Assembly (NCBI RefSeq): GCF_001425005.1
Contig: NZ_LMDB01000012.1
Location: forward strand, 586,964-650,963
DNA: 64,000 nt
Source of the DNA: Duganella sp. Root336D2
GTDB taxonomy: Bacteria > Pseudomonadota > Gammaproteobacteria > Burkholderiales > Burkholderiaceae_D
Reading direction: 5' to 3'
Below are positions 41,745-51,111 of the stretch, piece after piece. The notes below the pieces were generated by a model that saw only the letters and a list, made by a program, of their open reading frames with translations, did no database searches and had not been told where the DNA came from. The translations under genes and the position numbers were made by a program. The stretch's first letter is position 1. The number at the start of each line of letters is the position of its first letter.

Positions 41745-42511
41745 CCCAGGGTTGCGGAGATCTGGTTGGCGGTATTGACCAGGTCTTCCAGCCAGTCATC
41801 CTGCAGCCGGTCCGCCGGCGCGGAAATCGACAAGCCTGCCACCAGTTTGCCGGAATCGTCACGGATGCCGGCTGCCATGCAGCGCACTCCCAGTTCCAGT
41901 TCCTCATTATCGCGCGCATAGCCGCGTGCACGTACCAGGCTCAGCTCGCGTTCCAGGCGCGCCAGGTCGGTAATCGAATTCTTGTTGTGGCCGGCCAGGC
42001 CGGTGCGGGTGGCATAGGCGCGGATGGCCTTCGGTTCGTCCACCGACAGGAACAGTTTGCCGGTCGATGTCAGGTGCAGAGGGCCGCGGGCGCCGATGGC
42101 GCGCACCACCTGCATGCCCGAACGCTCGGAGTAGGCGCGGTCAATGTAGACGATCTCGTCGCCCTGGCGCACCGACAGGTTGATGGTTTGCTGCGTCTTC
42201 TTGTGCAGGGCGCGCATCGAATCGAGCGCAGCTTCGCGCACGGACAGGCGGCTTTTCACCACATTGCCCAGTTCCAGCAGGCGCATGCCGAGGCGGTAGG
42301 TGCCAGGCTCAACGCGGTCGACAAAGCGCGTCACCACCAAGTCGTTCAGGATGCGGTGGGCAGTGGAGGGATGCAGGCCCGAGACTTTCGACAGTTCCTT
42401 CAGGCTGACCGGATCCGGATAATTCGCCAGGGCGTCAAGCAGGGCCGTCATACGGTCGATGACCTGGATCGTCGTTTTCGGCTCCTGCGGGGGCAGGGTT
42501 TCGCTTTTCAT
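41729..42511 (-). CDS. IclR-family transcriptional regulator
   Basis: 260 residues: an N-terminal winged helix (about 10-75, 'VSLKELSKVSGLHPSTAHRI') and a C-terminal IclR effector domain (about 90-255, 'GARGPLHLTSTGKLFLS'). IclR proteins respond to small catabolites. The target is not evident: its neighbours, pbpG (convergent) and dgkA (divergent), are not typical. Confidence 0.92.
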   Translation of the reverse strand: MKSETLPPQEPKTTIQVIDRMTALLDALANYPDPVSLKELSKVSGLHPSTAHRILNDLVVTRFVDRVEPGTYRLGMRLLELGNVVKSRLSVREAALDSMRALHKKTQQTINLSVRQGDEIVYIDRAYSERSGMQVVRAIGARGPLHLTSTGKLFLSVDEPKAIRAYATRTGLAGHNKNSITDLARLERELSLVRARGYARDNEELELGVRCMAAGIRDDSGKLVAGLSISAPADRLQDDWLEDLVNTANQISATLGYIPE

Positions 42512-42584
42512 GATGTGGTTGGTGCAGTGCAGTATAGGCAGACTTATTTATACCATGATGTGAAAAAAATGGGAATTCTGTCGC

Positions 42585-42590
42585 TATAAT
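42585..42590 (+). promoter_or_regulatory. -10 box giving a probable leaderless dgkA mRNA
   Basis: Consensus TATAAT, 8 bases before the ATG at 42599; no Shine-Dalgarno. Confidence 0.5.
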
Positions 42591-42598
42591 CCGTGTCC

Positions 42599-42982
42599 AT
42601 GGAACCTACTAGTGAATTTAAAAGCAAGAGCGGCCTGAAGCGTATTTACTCGGCCTTTTTTTACTCCCTCGCAGGCTTGCAGACCGCCATCCGTTCCGAG
42701 CATGCCTTCCGCCAGGAACTGGTCGTATTCGTCATTGGCACCATCGCTGCCCTCCTGCTGCCGGTTTCTGCTTTCCAGAAGCTGGTGCTGATCGGCAGCA
42801 TGGTGATCGTACTGATCGTCGAACTGATCAACTCTGCAATTGAAGCAGTGGTGGACCGTGTCTCGCTGGAGCGCCACCCGCTGTCCAAGAACGCCAAGGA
42901 TTTTGGCAGCGCCGCCGTGCTGCTCGCCTCCCTTCTTTCGGGTGCGACCTGGCTGGTCGTACTGGTCAATCGCTTCTTTTAA
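42599..42982 (+). CDS. dgkA: Diacylglycerol kinase
   Basis: 127 residues with three transmembrane helices, matching the small prokaryotic DgkA. The signature 'ELINSAIEAVVDRVS' and 'RSEHAFRQEL' carry the catalytic glutamates. It phosphorylates diacylglycerol from membrane-derived oligosaccharide synthesis back into the phospholipid pool. ATG 42599 is preferred to GTG 42593 because a TATAAT box lies just before it. Confidence 0.94.
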   Translation: MEPTSEFKSKSGLKRIYSAFFYSLAGLQTAIRSEHAFRQELVVFVIGTIAALLLPVSAFQKLVLIGSMVIVLIVELINSAIEAVVDRVSLERHPLSKNAKDFGSAAVLLASLLSGATWLVVLVNRFF

Positions 42983-42993
42983 TTACTTTCCGG

Positions 42994-43021
42994 TATAACG
43001 AACGTCGAAAGTATTCGTTCG
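42994..43021 (+). promoter_or_regulatory. Putative sbp regulatory region with inverted repeat
   Basis: CGAACG (42999-43004) and CGTTCG (43016-43021) form an inverted repeat behind TATAACG (42994-43000). The same TATAACG occurs upstream of cysT at 49279. CysB control is plausible, but no consensus was confirmed. Confidence 0.3.
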
Positions 43022-43076
43022 TATTTATATAAGGGGCGGTTAATCTGGCATCTCCAAACAAAAAAGGGGAAACCAG

Positions 43077-44090
43077 ATGCTGTCCAGGAAACTGATTGCC
43101 GCTGCCTTGTTCGCCACTGCCGCAGTGGCGCAAGCAGCCGACGTGAGCTTGCTCAACGTCTCCTACGACCCGACCCGCGAGCTGTACCAGGACGTCAACG
43201 CCGCCTTTGCCAAGGAATGGAAGGCCAAGACCGGCGACAACGTGAAGATCAAGCAGTCGCACGGCGGCTCGGGCAAGCAGGCGCGCGCCGTGATCGACGG
43301 CCTGGAAGCCGACGTGGTGACCCTGGGACTGGCCTACGATATCGACGCAGTCGCCGAGCGCGGCCTGGTCAACAAGGATTGGCAAAAACGCCTGCCCCAT
43401 AACGCCACCCCCTACAGTTCCACCATCGTCTTCCTGGTCCGCAAGGGCAACCCGAAAGGCATCAAGGACTGGAGCGACCTGGTCAAGCCAGGCGTGGCGG
43501 TGATTACCCCGAATCCCAAAACCTCCGGCGGCGCCCGCTGGAACCACCTGGCCGCATACGGCTATGCCCTGCGCCAGCCGGGCGGCAACGATGCCAGCGC
43601 GCGCGATTTCCTGAAGAAGCTGTACAAGAACGTGCCAGTGCTGGATTCCGGCGCGCGCGGCGCCACCACCACCTTCGTGGAGCGCGGCATCGGCGACGTG
43701 CTGGTCGCCTGGGAAAACGAAGCCCTGCTGGCGATCAAGGAGCTGGGCCCGGACAAGGTTGAAATCGTAGCGCCTTCGGTCTCGATCCTGGCCGAACCGC
43801 CTGTGGCCGTGGTCGACAAGGTGGTCGACAAGCGCGGCACCCGCAAGGTGGCCGAGGCTTACCTGAACTTCCTGTACACCGACCAGGCCCAGGCCATCAT
43901 CGCCAAGAACTACTACCGCCCAGGCATCGAGAAGGAAGCGAAGAAGTACGCCGCCCAATTCCCGAATGTGAAGCTGTTCAAGATCACCGACGTCGCCGGC
44001 GACTGGACTACCGCGCAGAAAACGCACTTTGCCGACGGCGGCGTGTTCGACCAGATCTACCAGCCTGGCGCGAAAGTCGCCGGCCAATAA
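43077..44090 (+). CDS. sbp: Sulfate/thiosulfate ABC transporter substrate-binding protein
   Basis: 337 residues with signal peptide ([20 protein letters not shown]). Sulfate-binding features are clear: '[17 protein letters not shown]', '[20 protein letters not shown]', and '[19 protein letters not shown]'. It delivers sulfate to the CysTWA permease, encoded 5 kb downstream on the same strand. A GGGGAAA ribosome site precedes the ATG. Confidence 0.95.
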   Translation: MLSRKLIAAALFATAAVAQAADVSLLNVSYDPTRELYQDVNAAFAKEWKAKTGDNVKIKQSHGGSGKQARAVIDGLEADVVTLGLAYDIDAVAERGLVNKDWQKRLPHNATPYSSTIVFLVRKGNPKGIKDWSDLVKPGVAVITPNPKTSGGARWNHLAAYGYALRQPGGNDASARDFLKKLYKNVPVLDSGARGATTTFVERGIGDVLVAWENEALLAIKELGPDKVEIVAPSVSILAEPPVAVVDKVVDKRGTRKVAEAYLNFLYTDQAQAIIAKNYYRPGIEKEAKKYAAQFPNVKLFKITDVAGDWTTAQKTHFADGGVFDQIYQPGAKVAGQ

Positions 44091-44119
44091 TTCGAGAAAT
44101 ACACGCAACGGAGGGCCGC

Positions 44120-44755
44120 ATGGCGATCCAACAACTGAACCAATTCCGCGTCCTGGTCGCGCCAGGCCTGCATAACAGCGGGCCCGATCACTGGCAGTCC
44201 CGCTGGCAGCGCCTGTACCCGCGCTTTGAGCGGGTGGAGCAGAAGCGCTGGAGCGATCCGGTCCTGCTGCGCTGGGCCGACCGCCTGGATGAAGTACTGG
44301 ATGAAGAGCGCCGTCCGACCCTCATCGTTGCACACAGTTTCGGCTGCCTCACCACGGCATTAAGCCTGTCACGTTCAACCTCCCCCCACGTGGCGGGGGT
44401 ATTGCTGGTGGGGCCTGCCGATCCCGATAAGTTCCAGGTCAGCTCCCTGCTGCCGCACGGGGAACTGCCTTGCCCATCGATCATGGTGGCCAGTACCAAC
44501 GACCCATGGATGACTGCAAAAAGCGCAGAAACCTGGGCGCAGCGCTGGGGCAGCGACTTCGTCAACGCCGGAGCGCTGGGACATATCAACGCCGAATCAG
44601 GCTTGGGCGACTGGCGTTTTGGCCAGCGCCTGCTGCAAGTCCTGGCGCAGCGCGCATCACATTTAACATTGGAGAAAAAGAATGAGTTTACGCCTTGGCG
44701 ATACCGGGCCGGACTTCGAGCAGGATTCCAGCATTGGCAGCATCAGGTTTCATGA
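44120..44755 (+). CDS. RBBP9/YdeN-family alpha/beta hydrolase
   Basis: 211 residues. The nucleophile elbow is 'LIVAHSFGCLTTAL', with the catalytic Ser in AHSFG, Asp in 'ASTNDPWM' and His in 'GALGHINAESGLGDW'. These are the triad and GHINAESG motif of the RBBP9/YdeN serine hydrolases. The family usually ends soon after this motif; here about 35 extra residues extend 74 bp into the peroxiredoxin gene in another frame. Co-directional with sbp (29 bp downstream). Confidence 0.85.
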   Translation: MAIQQLNQFRVLVAPGLHNSGPDHWQSRWQRLYPRFERVEQKRWSDPVLLRWADRLDEVLDEERRPTLIVAHSFGCLTTALSLSRSTSPHVAGVLLVGPADPDKFQVSSLLPHGELPCPSIMVASTNDPWMTAKSAETWAQRWGSDFVNAGALGHINAESGLGDWRFGQRLLQVLAQRASHLTLEKKNEFTPWRYRAGLRAGFQHWQHQVS

Positions 44756-45320
44756 ATGGGCAGGTGATTCCTGGGTCGTGCTGTTCTCGCACCCGGCCGA
44801 CTTTACGCCGGTCTGCACCACGGAACTTGGACTGACCGCCAAGCTGAAACCGGAGTTCGACAAGCGCAACGTCAAGGCGATCGCGCTGTCGGTCGACCCG
44901 GCCGACAAGCACAAGGAGTGGATCAAGGATATCGAAGAAACCCAGCAAACCGTGGTGGGCTTCCCGATCATCGCAGACGCCGACCGCAAGGTCGCCGAGC
45001 TGTACGACATGATCCACCCGAACCAGTCGGCCACGGCTACCGTGCGTTCCCTGTTCGTGATCGATCCGGCCAAAAAACTGCGCCTGCAGATCACCTACCC
45101 GCTGAGCACCGGCCGCAACTTCGATGAAGTGCTGCGCGTAATCGACGCCCTGCAGCTGACGGACAAGCACACCGTCGCTACCCCTGGCAATTGGAAGGAT
45201 GGCGATGACGTGATCATCCCGCTCACCGTGCAGGATCCGGAAGTGATCAAGCAGAAGTACCCGGCAGGCTTCAAAGCCCCGCGTCCTTACCTGCGCATTA
45301 CGCCGCAACCGAACAAGTAA
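44682..45320 (+). CDS. 1-Cys peroxiredoxin (Prx6/LsfA type)
   Basis: 212 residues. The single peroxidatic cysteine is Cys45 in PVCTTE, with no resolving cysteine, and the long C-terminal domain ('DEVLRVIDALQLTDKHTVAT') is of the Prx6 type. The relative LsfA of Pseudomonas is a sulfate-starvation-induced protein. Its position beside sbp fits that. The ATG overlaps the 3' end of the hydrolase gene by 74 bp, with GGAGAAAAAG 4 bases upstream. Confidence 0.9.
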   Translation: MSLRLGDTGPDFEQDSSIGSIRFHEWAGDSWVVLFSHPADFTPVCTTELGLTAKLKPEFDKRNVKAIALSVDPADKHKEWIKDIEETQQTVVGFPIIADADRKVAELYDMIHPNQSATATVRSLFVIDPAKKLRLQITYPLSTGRNFDEVLRVIDALQLTDKHTVATPGNWKDGDDVIIPLTVQDPEVIKQKYPAGFKAPRPYLRITPQPNK

Positions 45321-45390
45321 CTGTTTTGGGAACGGCGCATGCGCCTATGCCGGTCAGGAAGGGGAGAAGATCACCAGGTCTCCGGAATGG

Positions 45391-45717
45391 CTAGTGCAGA
45401 TGTTCTTGCAGGCGCCCCTCGGGGCGCTTTTTTTCTTTCAGCATTTCGCGCAGCGCCGCGATCTCGTTGCGCGCTGCGACGATGCATTGGGGATTGTTCT
45501 TGCCGCCGGGCGGGGCGAATTCGACGGCTGCCAGGATGGCCGCCTGGATCGTCGACAGTTTATCGAATGCAGCCAGGGGCAGCCCGGCATCTTCGAAATC
45601 GGCCACCAGGTGCTTGGCGGTGCAGTAGACAGTGGCCTTTTCGAACTTGGTATAGGCCTGCAAGGCCATTTCGGTCAGGTCGCACAAACGGTCGGTCAGC
45701 AACAGAGCATCAGTCAT
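45391..45717 (-). CDS. Small conserved-looking protein of unknown function
   Basis: 108 residues, predicted cytosolic, largely helical and of average composition: 'TDRLCDLTEMALQAYTKFEK' and 'TKHLVADFEDAGLPLAAFDK'-like stretches. No family was recognised. The ATG at 45717 is preceded by GGAGGAAGTGTG; an in-frame ATG further upstream would add 35 residues without similarity. Its last ~10 codons overlap the intrinsic terminator of the peroxiredoxin operon on the opposite strand. Confidence 0.7.
   Translation of the reverse strand: MTDALLLTDRLCDLTEMALQAYTKFEKATVYCTAKHLVADFEDAGLPLAAFDKLSTIQAAILAAVEFAPPGGKNNPQCIVAARNEIAALREMLKEKKRPEGRLQEHLH
45410..45434 (+). terminator. Intrinsic terminator of the peroxiredoxin operon
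   Basis: Stem GCGCCCC (45412-45418) / GGGGCGC (45421-45427), followed by eight T residues (45428-45435 region). It lies inside the 3' end of the convergent gene on the minus strand. Confidence 0.85.
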
Positions 45718-45919
45718 CACACTTCCTCCCATGAATCGCTTGCAGACAATGTAGCACTTGGTTGAATACAAGCCAATAGCCTTGGATCTGTTCCATTCAT
45801 GCAACGTTGGCAGGTGATTCACTTATCAGAAATGAATTATTTCTTTGTGAGTTCAATTGTGCGAGGTTAGTATTTTTTCGCGGCACCAAATAAAAATCGT
45901 TAGAGAGATCGGAATACCT

Positions 45920-48331
45920 ATGAAACGCACCCTCATCGCCAGTGCTGTTTTGCTGGCCACCTCGCAAGCTTACGCACAAACCGCCGCCCAACCCGGCGCT
46001 GAAGAACAGCAGACCGTGGTCGTGCTGGGCTCGCGCGCAACCGCCAAAACCGCGCTCGATACTGCCGCGCCGGTCGGCCTGATCAATTCCAAGGACCTGC
46101 AGACGGCCGGCCCGCTGGAACTGGGCAAGCTGCTGCAAACGCTGGATCCGTCGTTCAACTTCTCCACCACCTTCATCAGCGACGGCACCGACATCATTCG
46201 CCCTGCGACCCTGCGCTCGCTTGGCCCGGACCAGCTGCTGGTGCTGGTGAACGGCAAGCGCCGCCACCAGCAGGCGCTGGTTAACGTGCAGCAAACCATC
46301 GGCCGCGGTTCGGCCGGTACCGACATCAATGCCATTCCGCTGTCGGCCATCCATCACATCGAAGTGCTGCGCGATGGCGCGGCGGCCCAGTACGGCTCGG
46401 ACGCGATTGCCGGCGTGATCAACATCGTGCTGAAGTCGAACGTGAACGAGACCGCCATCAGCGGCCAGGTTGGCACCACCAAGGAAGGCGACGGCGACAT
46501 GATCTCCGGCAGCGTGAACCGCGGCTGGGCGCTGGGCGAAGACGGCGGCTACATCAACCTGTCGCTGGAAGGCCGCAAGCGCGACGAGACCAACCGTGCC
46601 GGCCCTGACTCGCTGCGCGTCGATCCGCCGCGCGTGACCCAGCGCATCGGCGACAGCGATGCCAAGGATGCCTTCCTGTGGTGGAATGCGGCGCTGCCGG
46701 TCGACAAAGCCGGTGAGTTCTACACCTTCGGCGGCGTTTCCAAGCGCAAGGGCGATTCGTCGGGCTTCTTCCGCTCCAAGGGCGATGGCCGCAACGTGCC
46801 TGCCGTGTATCCGGAAGGCTTCCTGCCGAATATCCGCACCACCGTGAAAGACGCTTCGTTCGCCTTCGGCTACCGCCGCGACCTGCCGAACGACTGGAAG
46901 GCCGACATCAGCATCAACCATGGCCGCAGCGAGCTCGATTTCCATGAGAAGCAGACCATCAACGTCTCCTACTGGTACGAGCCGAAACCGGGCGGCGGCA
47001 TCTACGCCGAGTCGCCGTTCGAGGCCGATACCGGCAAGCTGAAATTCAACCAGACCACCTTCAACGCCGACATCAAGGGCCCGGTCAAATTCGGCAGCGA
47101 AGAGGTGTTCGTGGCCACCGGCTTCGAGTACCGCCGCGACAACTACCAGATCGTCGCTGGCGATCCCGTGTCCTACCAGTACGGCCGCACCAACAACCCG
47201 GCGATCGCGATCACCAACCAGACCGGCGGCGTCGCTGCATCCGGCACCCAGGGCTTCCCCGGCTACACCCCGGCCACCGCGGTGGACGAGGGCCGCCACA
47301 ATATCGCCCTGTTCCTGGATACCGAATACCACCCGGTCAAGGACCTGCTGCTGGCTGCTGCAGTGCGCTACGAGAAGTACTCCGACTTTGGCAACACGAC
47401 GACCGGCAAGCTCAGCGCGCGCTGGGACCCGACCAAGGAATTCGGCCTGCGCGGCAGCGTGTCGTCCGGCTTCCGCGCACCGGGCGTGCAGCAGAAGTTC
47501 TACAGTTCGGTATCGACCAACCTGAACCAGGCTGGCCAGCTGACCGAGACCCTGACCGCGCGCGAGGGCAGCGCCGTGACCACCGCGCTTGGCATCAAGC
47601 CGCTGAAGGAAGAAACTTCGCGCAACGCCTCGATCGGCATGGTGCTGCGTCCAGCCAAGAACATGTCGCTGACCGCCGACCTGTACCAGATCAAGATCAA
47701 GGACCGCATCGTGTTCTCGAGCGAGATTTCGCCGGAAGCCGGTGGCGGCCCGATCGCCAACGTGTTGAATCCGCTGGGCGTAGGCCAGGCGCAGTTCTTC
47801 ACCAACGCGGTCGATACCAAGACCAAGGGCCTGGACATTGTTGCCGACCATACCACCAAGTTCACCTCGTCGACTCTGGTGCTGTCCGGCCAGTTGGGCT
47901 TCAACAAGACCGAAGTGACCAAGCGCCATTCGCCATCCAGCCTGCTGACCGGCGACCAGTTGTTCAACCAGGCGCAGGTGACCCTGATCGAACGCGGCCA
48001 GCCACGCAAGCACCACGTTGTGGCGGCTGACTACACCATCGGCCAGTGGAACGTGAATGCCCGCGCCAACTACTATGGCGAAGTGCAGGGCGAGGGCTTC
48101 AGCCCGCTGCAGACCTGGGATGCAAAGTGGATCGTCGACGCGAGCATTCGTTATAGCTTCAGCAAGAAAACCACCGTGGCCTTGGGCTTCAACAACCTGT
48201 TCGACACTTACCCGTCGGAGTGGACCAATGGCGGCGATTTCCCGAAACTGGGCTTCAAGTACTGCTGGGAAACCTGCCCGTTTGGCGTGAATGGCCGTTC
48301 GATGTACCTGAAGTTCGATACCGCCTTCTGA
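45920..48331 (+). CDS. TonB-dependent outer-membrane receptor
   Basis: 803 residues. Signal peptide (MKRTLIASAVLLATSQAYAQ), a plug domain with 'VVVLGSRATAKTALDTAAPV' (TonB-box-like) and 'GRGSAGTDINAIPLSAIHHI', 'VLRDGAAAQYGSDAIAGVIN', then a beta-barrel ending in MYLKFDTAF with the C-terminal Phe. The ATG is preceded by GGAATACC and the 64 bp before it is leader. The ligand is unknown; the neighbours (sbp, LsfA-type Prx, cysTWA) suggest a sulfur-containing compound such as a sulfate ester. An intrinsic terminator follows. Confidence 0.92.
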   Translation: MKRTLIASAVLLATSQAYAQTAAQPGAEEQQTVVVLGSRATAKTALDTAAPVGLINSKDLQTAGPLELGKLLQTLDPSFNFSTTFISDGTDIIRPATLRSLGPDQLLVLVNGKRRHQQALVNVQQTIGRGSAGTDINAIPLSAIHHIEVLRDGAAAQYGSDAIAGVINIVLKSNVNETAISGQVGTTKEGDGDMISGSVNRGWALGEDGGYINLSLEGRKRDETNRAGPDSLRVDPPRVTQRIGDSDAKDAFLWWNAALPVDKAGEFYTFGGVSKRKGDSSGFFRSKGDGRNVPAVYPEGFLPNIRTTVKDASFAFGYRRDLPNDWKADISINHGRSELDFHEKQTINVSYWYEPKPGGGIYAESPFEADTGKLKFNQTTFNADIKGPVKFGSEEVFVATGFEYRRDNYQIVAGDPVSYQYGRTNNPAIAITNQTGGVAASGTQGFPGYTPATAVDEGRHNIALFLDTEYHPVKDLLLAAAVRYEKYSDFGNTTTGKLSARWDPTKEFGLRGSVSSGFRAPGVQQKFYSSVSTNLNQAGQLTETLTAREGSAVTTALGIKPLKEETSRNASIGMVLRPAKNMSLTADLYQIKIKDRIVFSSEISPEAGGGPIANVLNPLGVGQAQFFTNAVDTKTKGLDIVADHTTKFTSSTLVLSGQLGFNKTEVTKRHSPSSLLTGDQLFNQAQVTLIERGQPRKHHVVAADYTIGQWNVNARANYYGEVQGEGFSPLQTWDAKWIVDASIRYSFSKKTTVALGFNNLFDTYPSEWTNGGDFPKLGFKYCWETCPFGVNGRSMYLKFDTAF

Positions 48332-48348
48332 ACGATTACTTCCTTCTT

Positions 48349-48374
48349 GAAAGCGCCTCCGGGCGCTTTTTTTA
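48349..48374 (+). terminator. Intrinsic terminator of the TonB receptor gene
   Basis: Stem AAGCGCC (48351-48357) / GGCGCTT (48362-48368), followed by TTTTTTTAT. Confidence 0.85.
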
Positions 48375-48448
48375 TAAGCAAATAAGGAATTCGTTGTTGA
48401 GAACTCATGCGCATCTGGATACCCTAGCGGGTCTTGGAAGGATTTCGC

Positions 48449-49222
48449 ATGGATCTGTCGTTCATCGTTTCTGGTTTTGTCGTAGGCGCGCTCGTTGGTT
48501 TGACCGGTGTGGGGGGCGGTTCGCTCATGACGCCTATCCTGACCCTGATGTTCGGCGTTTCACCCTCGGTGGCAGTGGGCACCGACCTGGCCTTTGCCTC
48601 GGTGACCAAGAGCGCCGGCACATTCGCGCATCGCTTGCGCGGCACCGTGCGCTGGGACATCGTACGCCTGCTTTGCTTCGGCGCCTTGCCGGCGGCCGTT
48701 GTCGCGACCGTTGGCCTGAAGTATTTCGGCGCGCTGGACAAGCAGATTGGCCATATGATCCGCCTCTGCATCGCCGGTTCCGTCATGCTCACCGTGGTGG
48801 CGATCCTGTTCCGAGGCAAGATGCTGGCCTGGATGCTGGCCCACCCTGAGCGGCAGCTGCAGGGCAGGGCGCTGGCAGTGTCCACCATCGTTGCCGGTGC
48901 CGTACTCGGCACGCTGGTGACCATTTCCTCCATCGGCGCCGGCGCCGTGGGCGCTACGCTGCTGGTGCTGATGTATCCCCGCCTCACGCCGGCAGAAGTA
49001 GCCGGCACCGACATCGCCTATGCCGTGCCGCTGACCGCGATTGCCGCTATCGGGCATTGGTGGCTGGGCTCCATCGACTGGACGCTGCTCCTGACCTTGC
49101 TGATGGGCTCAGTGCCTGGCATTACCCTTGGCTCCTGGTTTGCACGCTCCATGCCGGAGCGCTTCCTGCGCGGCGTGCTGGCTACCGTCCTGGTATCCGT
49201 GGCGGCCAAACTGGTGGCCTGA
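48449..49222 (+). CDS. TSUP-family (TauE/SafE-like) permease
   Basis: 257 residues with about seven to eight transmembrane helices and the TSUP glycine loops 'LVGLTGVGGGSLMTPILTL' and 'VGTDLAFASVTKSAGTFAH' in the first half, 'SSIGAGAVGATLLVLMYP' in the second. The family exports sulfite, sulfonates or related anions. Its place directly before cysTWA supports a sulfur role. ATG 48449 is chosen because GGAAGG lies 6 bases upstream; an ATG at 48434 is in the same frame. Confidence 0.87.
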   Translation: MDLSFIVSGFVVGALVGLTGVGGGSLMTPILTLMFGVSPSVAVGTDLAFASVTKSAGTFAHRLRGTVRWDIVRLLCFGALPAAVVATVGLKYFGALDKQIGHMIRLCIAGSVMLTVVAILFRGKMLAWMLAHPERQLQGRALAVSTIVAGAVLGTLVTISSIGAGAVGATLLVLMYPRLTPAEVAGTDIAYAVPLTAIAAIGHWWLGSIDWTLLLTLLMGSVPGITLGSWFARSMPERFLRGVLATVLVSVAAKLVA

Positions 49223-49278
49223 ACACCTCGCCACTGCCGTTTTGGCATCTAAGCAAATGAAAAAAGCGTAGTTTGGTT

Positions 49279-49285
49279 TATAACG
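49279..49285 (+). promoter_or_regulatory. Putative promoter/CysB element upstream of cysT
   Basis: TATAACG, also present upstream of sbp at 42994. It could be the -10 box (TATAAC) of cysT or part of a regulator site. Confidence 0.3.
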
Positions 49286-49338
49286 CATGAATGCGAACAT
49301 GCGCTCCTGTTAGTCGAAAATGTAATAAGGGAGCAAGC

Positions 49339-50229
49339 ATGTCTGCAGTTGCTGCATCAGTGCCCACCCCGGCGGCAACGCCGGGAGGAGAGGTCAAAGC
49401 CCGCAAAGCGCCATACCGCGTGATGCCCGGCTTTAACCTGTCCCTTGGCTTCACCATCCTGTACCTGACGCTGATCGTCCTGATCCCGCTGTCGGCAATC
49501 TTCCTCAAGACCTTCACCATGACCTGGGAAGGCTTCTGGAGCGCGGTCACCTCGGAGCGCGTGGTTGCCTCCTACAAGCTGACGTTCGGCGCCTCCTTTA
49601 TCGGCGCCGCATTGAACGTTTTCTTTGGCGGCATCGTGGCGTGGGTGCTGGTGCGTTACAATTTCCCCGGCAAGCGCATTGTGGACGCGCTGGTCGACCT
49701 GCCGTTCGCCTTGCCGACCGCAGTCGCCGGCATCACCCTGACCGCCCTGTATTCCTCCAACGGCTGGTTCGGCCGCTTTATTGAAGGCACCCTGGGCATC
49801 AAGGTCGCCTTCACCCCGCTGGGCGTGGTGGTGGCACTGACCTTCATCGGCCTGCCTTTTGTGGTGCGTACCGTGCAGCCGGTGTTGGAAGACGCCGAGC
49901 GCGAACTGGAAGAAGCCGCTGCCAGCCTGGGCGCCTCGGCCTTCCAGACCTTCCGCCGCGTCGTCTTTCCGACCATCTTGCCTTCGCTGCTGACCGGTTT
50001 TGCGCTGGCCTTTGCCCGCGCCACCGGCGAATTCGGCTCGGTGATTTTCATCGCCGGCAATATGCCGCTGGTTTCCGAGATTACGCCGCTGTTCATCATC
50101 ACCAAGCTGGAACAGTACGACTATGCCGGCGCTACCGCCATCGCGGTAGTCATGCTGGTGGCCTCTTTCCTGATGCTGCTGGCGATTAACCTGCTGCAGG
50201 CCTGGTCGCGCGGGAGGAATGCAAAATGA
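49339..50229 (+). CDS. cysT: Sulfate ABC transporter permease CysT
   Basis: 296 residues with six transmembrane helices and the permease loop '[20 protein letters not shown]' that contacts the ATPase. The start at 49339 (MSAVAAS) follows GGGAG by 5 bases; in-frame codons further upstream add 16 residues. First gene of the cysTWA-cysB cluster. Its last 4 bases overlap cysW (ATGA). Confidence 0.95.
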   Translation: MSAVAASVPTPAATPGGEVKARKAPYRVMPGFNLSLGFTILYLTLIVLIPLSAIFLKTFTMTWEGFWSAVTSERVVASYKLTFGASFIGAALNVFFGGIVAWVLVRYNFPGKRIVDALVDLPFALPTAVAGITLTALYSSNGWFGRFIEGTLGIKVAFTPLGVVVALTFIGLPFVVRTVQPVLEDAERELEEAAASLGASAFQTFRRVVFPTILPSLLTGFALAFARATGEFGSVIFIAGNMPLVSEITPLFIITKLEQYDYAGATAIAVVMLVASFLMLLAINLLQAWSRGRNAK

Positions 50230-51110
50230 GTGCATCTGCAACGCAAAAACGCCGCGGCGAACTGCCGCAACGCCATGATGCGCTGGAACCGCGCTGGGTG
50301 CGCTACGCCCTGGTCACGGTGGCTCTGACTTTCCTGACACTGTTCCTGTTCGTGCCGCTGGTGGCCGTGTTCACCGAGGCACTGAAAAAGGGCTGGGACG
50401 TGTATGCCAACGCCATCCTGGACGACGATTCGATTGCCGCCATCAAGCTTACCCTGCTGACCGCCGCCATCGCAGTGCCGTTCAACCTGGTGTTCGGCGT
50501 GGCAGCGTCCTGGGCCATCACCAAGTTCGAGTTCCTCGGCAAGAGCCTGCTGCTCACGCTGATCGACCTGCCGTTTTCCGTGTCGCCGGTGATCTCGGGC
50601 CTGATCTACGTGCTGCTGTTTGGCGCCCAGGGCTGGTTCGGCCCATGGCTGGCGGAGCACGACATCAAGATCCTGTTTGCCGTTCCGGGCATCGTTCTGG
50701 CCACCGTGTTCATCACCTTCCCGTTCGTGGCGCGTGAACTGATCCCGCTGATGCAGGCGCAGGGCAGCGAAGAAGAGGAGGCGGCCGTGGTGCTGGGTGC
50801 AAACGGCTGGCAGACCTTTTTCCGCGTGACGCTGCCGAACATCAAGTGGGGCCTGCTGTACGGCGTGATCCTGTGCAACGCGCGCGCCATGGGCGAGTTC
50901 GGCGCGGTGTCGGTGGTGTCGGGCCATATCCGCGGCGAGACCAACACCATGCCGCTGCAGGTCGAGATCCTCTACAACGAATACAACTTTGCCGCCGCCT
51001 TTGCCGTGGCCTCGCTGCTGGCCCTGCTGGCGCTGGTGACCCTGGCAGTGAAGACCTTTATCGAATGGCGCCTGCACGAAAACTACGGCGACGACGCCAA
51101 GGAGCATTGA
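50226..51110 (+). CDS. cysW: Sulfate ABC transporter permease CysW
   Basis: 294 residues, six transmembrane helices, with the EAA loop '[20 protein letters not shown]' and '[20 protein letters not shown]'-type ending. Partner of CysT. ATGA overlap with cysT, and it is 1 bp from cysA. Confidence 0.95.
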   Translation: MSASATQKRRGELPQRHDALEPRWVRYALVTVALTFLTLFLFVPLVAVFTEALKKGWDVYANAILDDDSIAAIKLTLLTAAIAVPFNLVFGVAASWAITKFEFLGKSLLLTLIDLPFSVSPVISGLIYVLLFGAQGWFGPWLAEHDIKILFAVPGIVLATVFITFPFVARELIPLMQAQGSEEEEAAVVLGANGWQTFFRVTLPNIKWGLLYGVILCNARAMGEFGAVSVVSGHIRGETNTMPLQVEILYNEYNFAAAFAVASLLALLALVTLAVKTFIEWRLHENYGDDAKEH

Positions 51111-51111
51111 T

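Noticed and set aside
45797..48016. A 739-codon open frame opposite the TonB-dependent receptor
   Set aside because: Antisense shadow of a gene with clear plug and barrel motifs; no ribosome site or domain.
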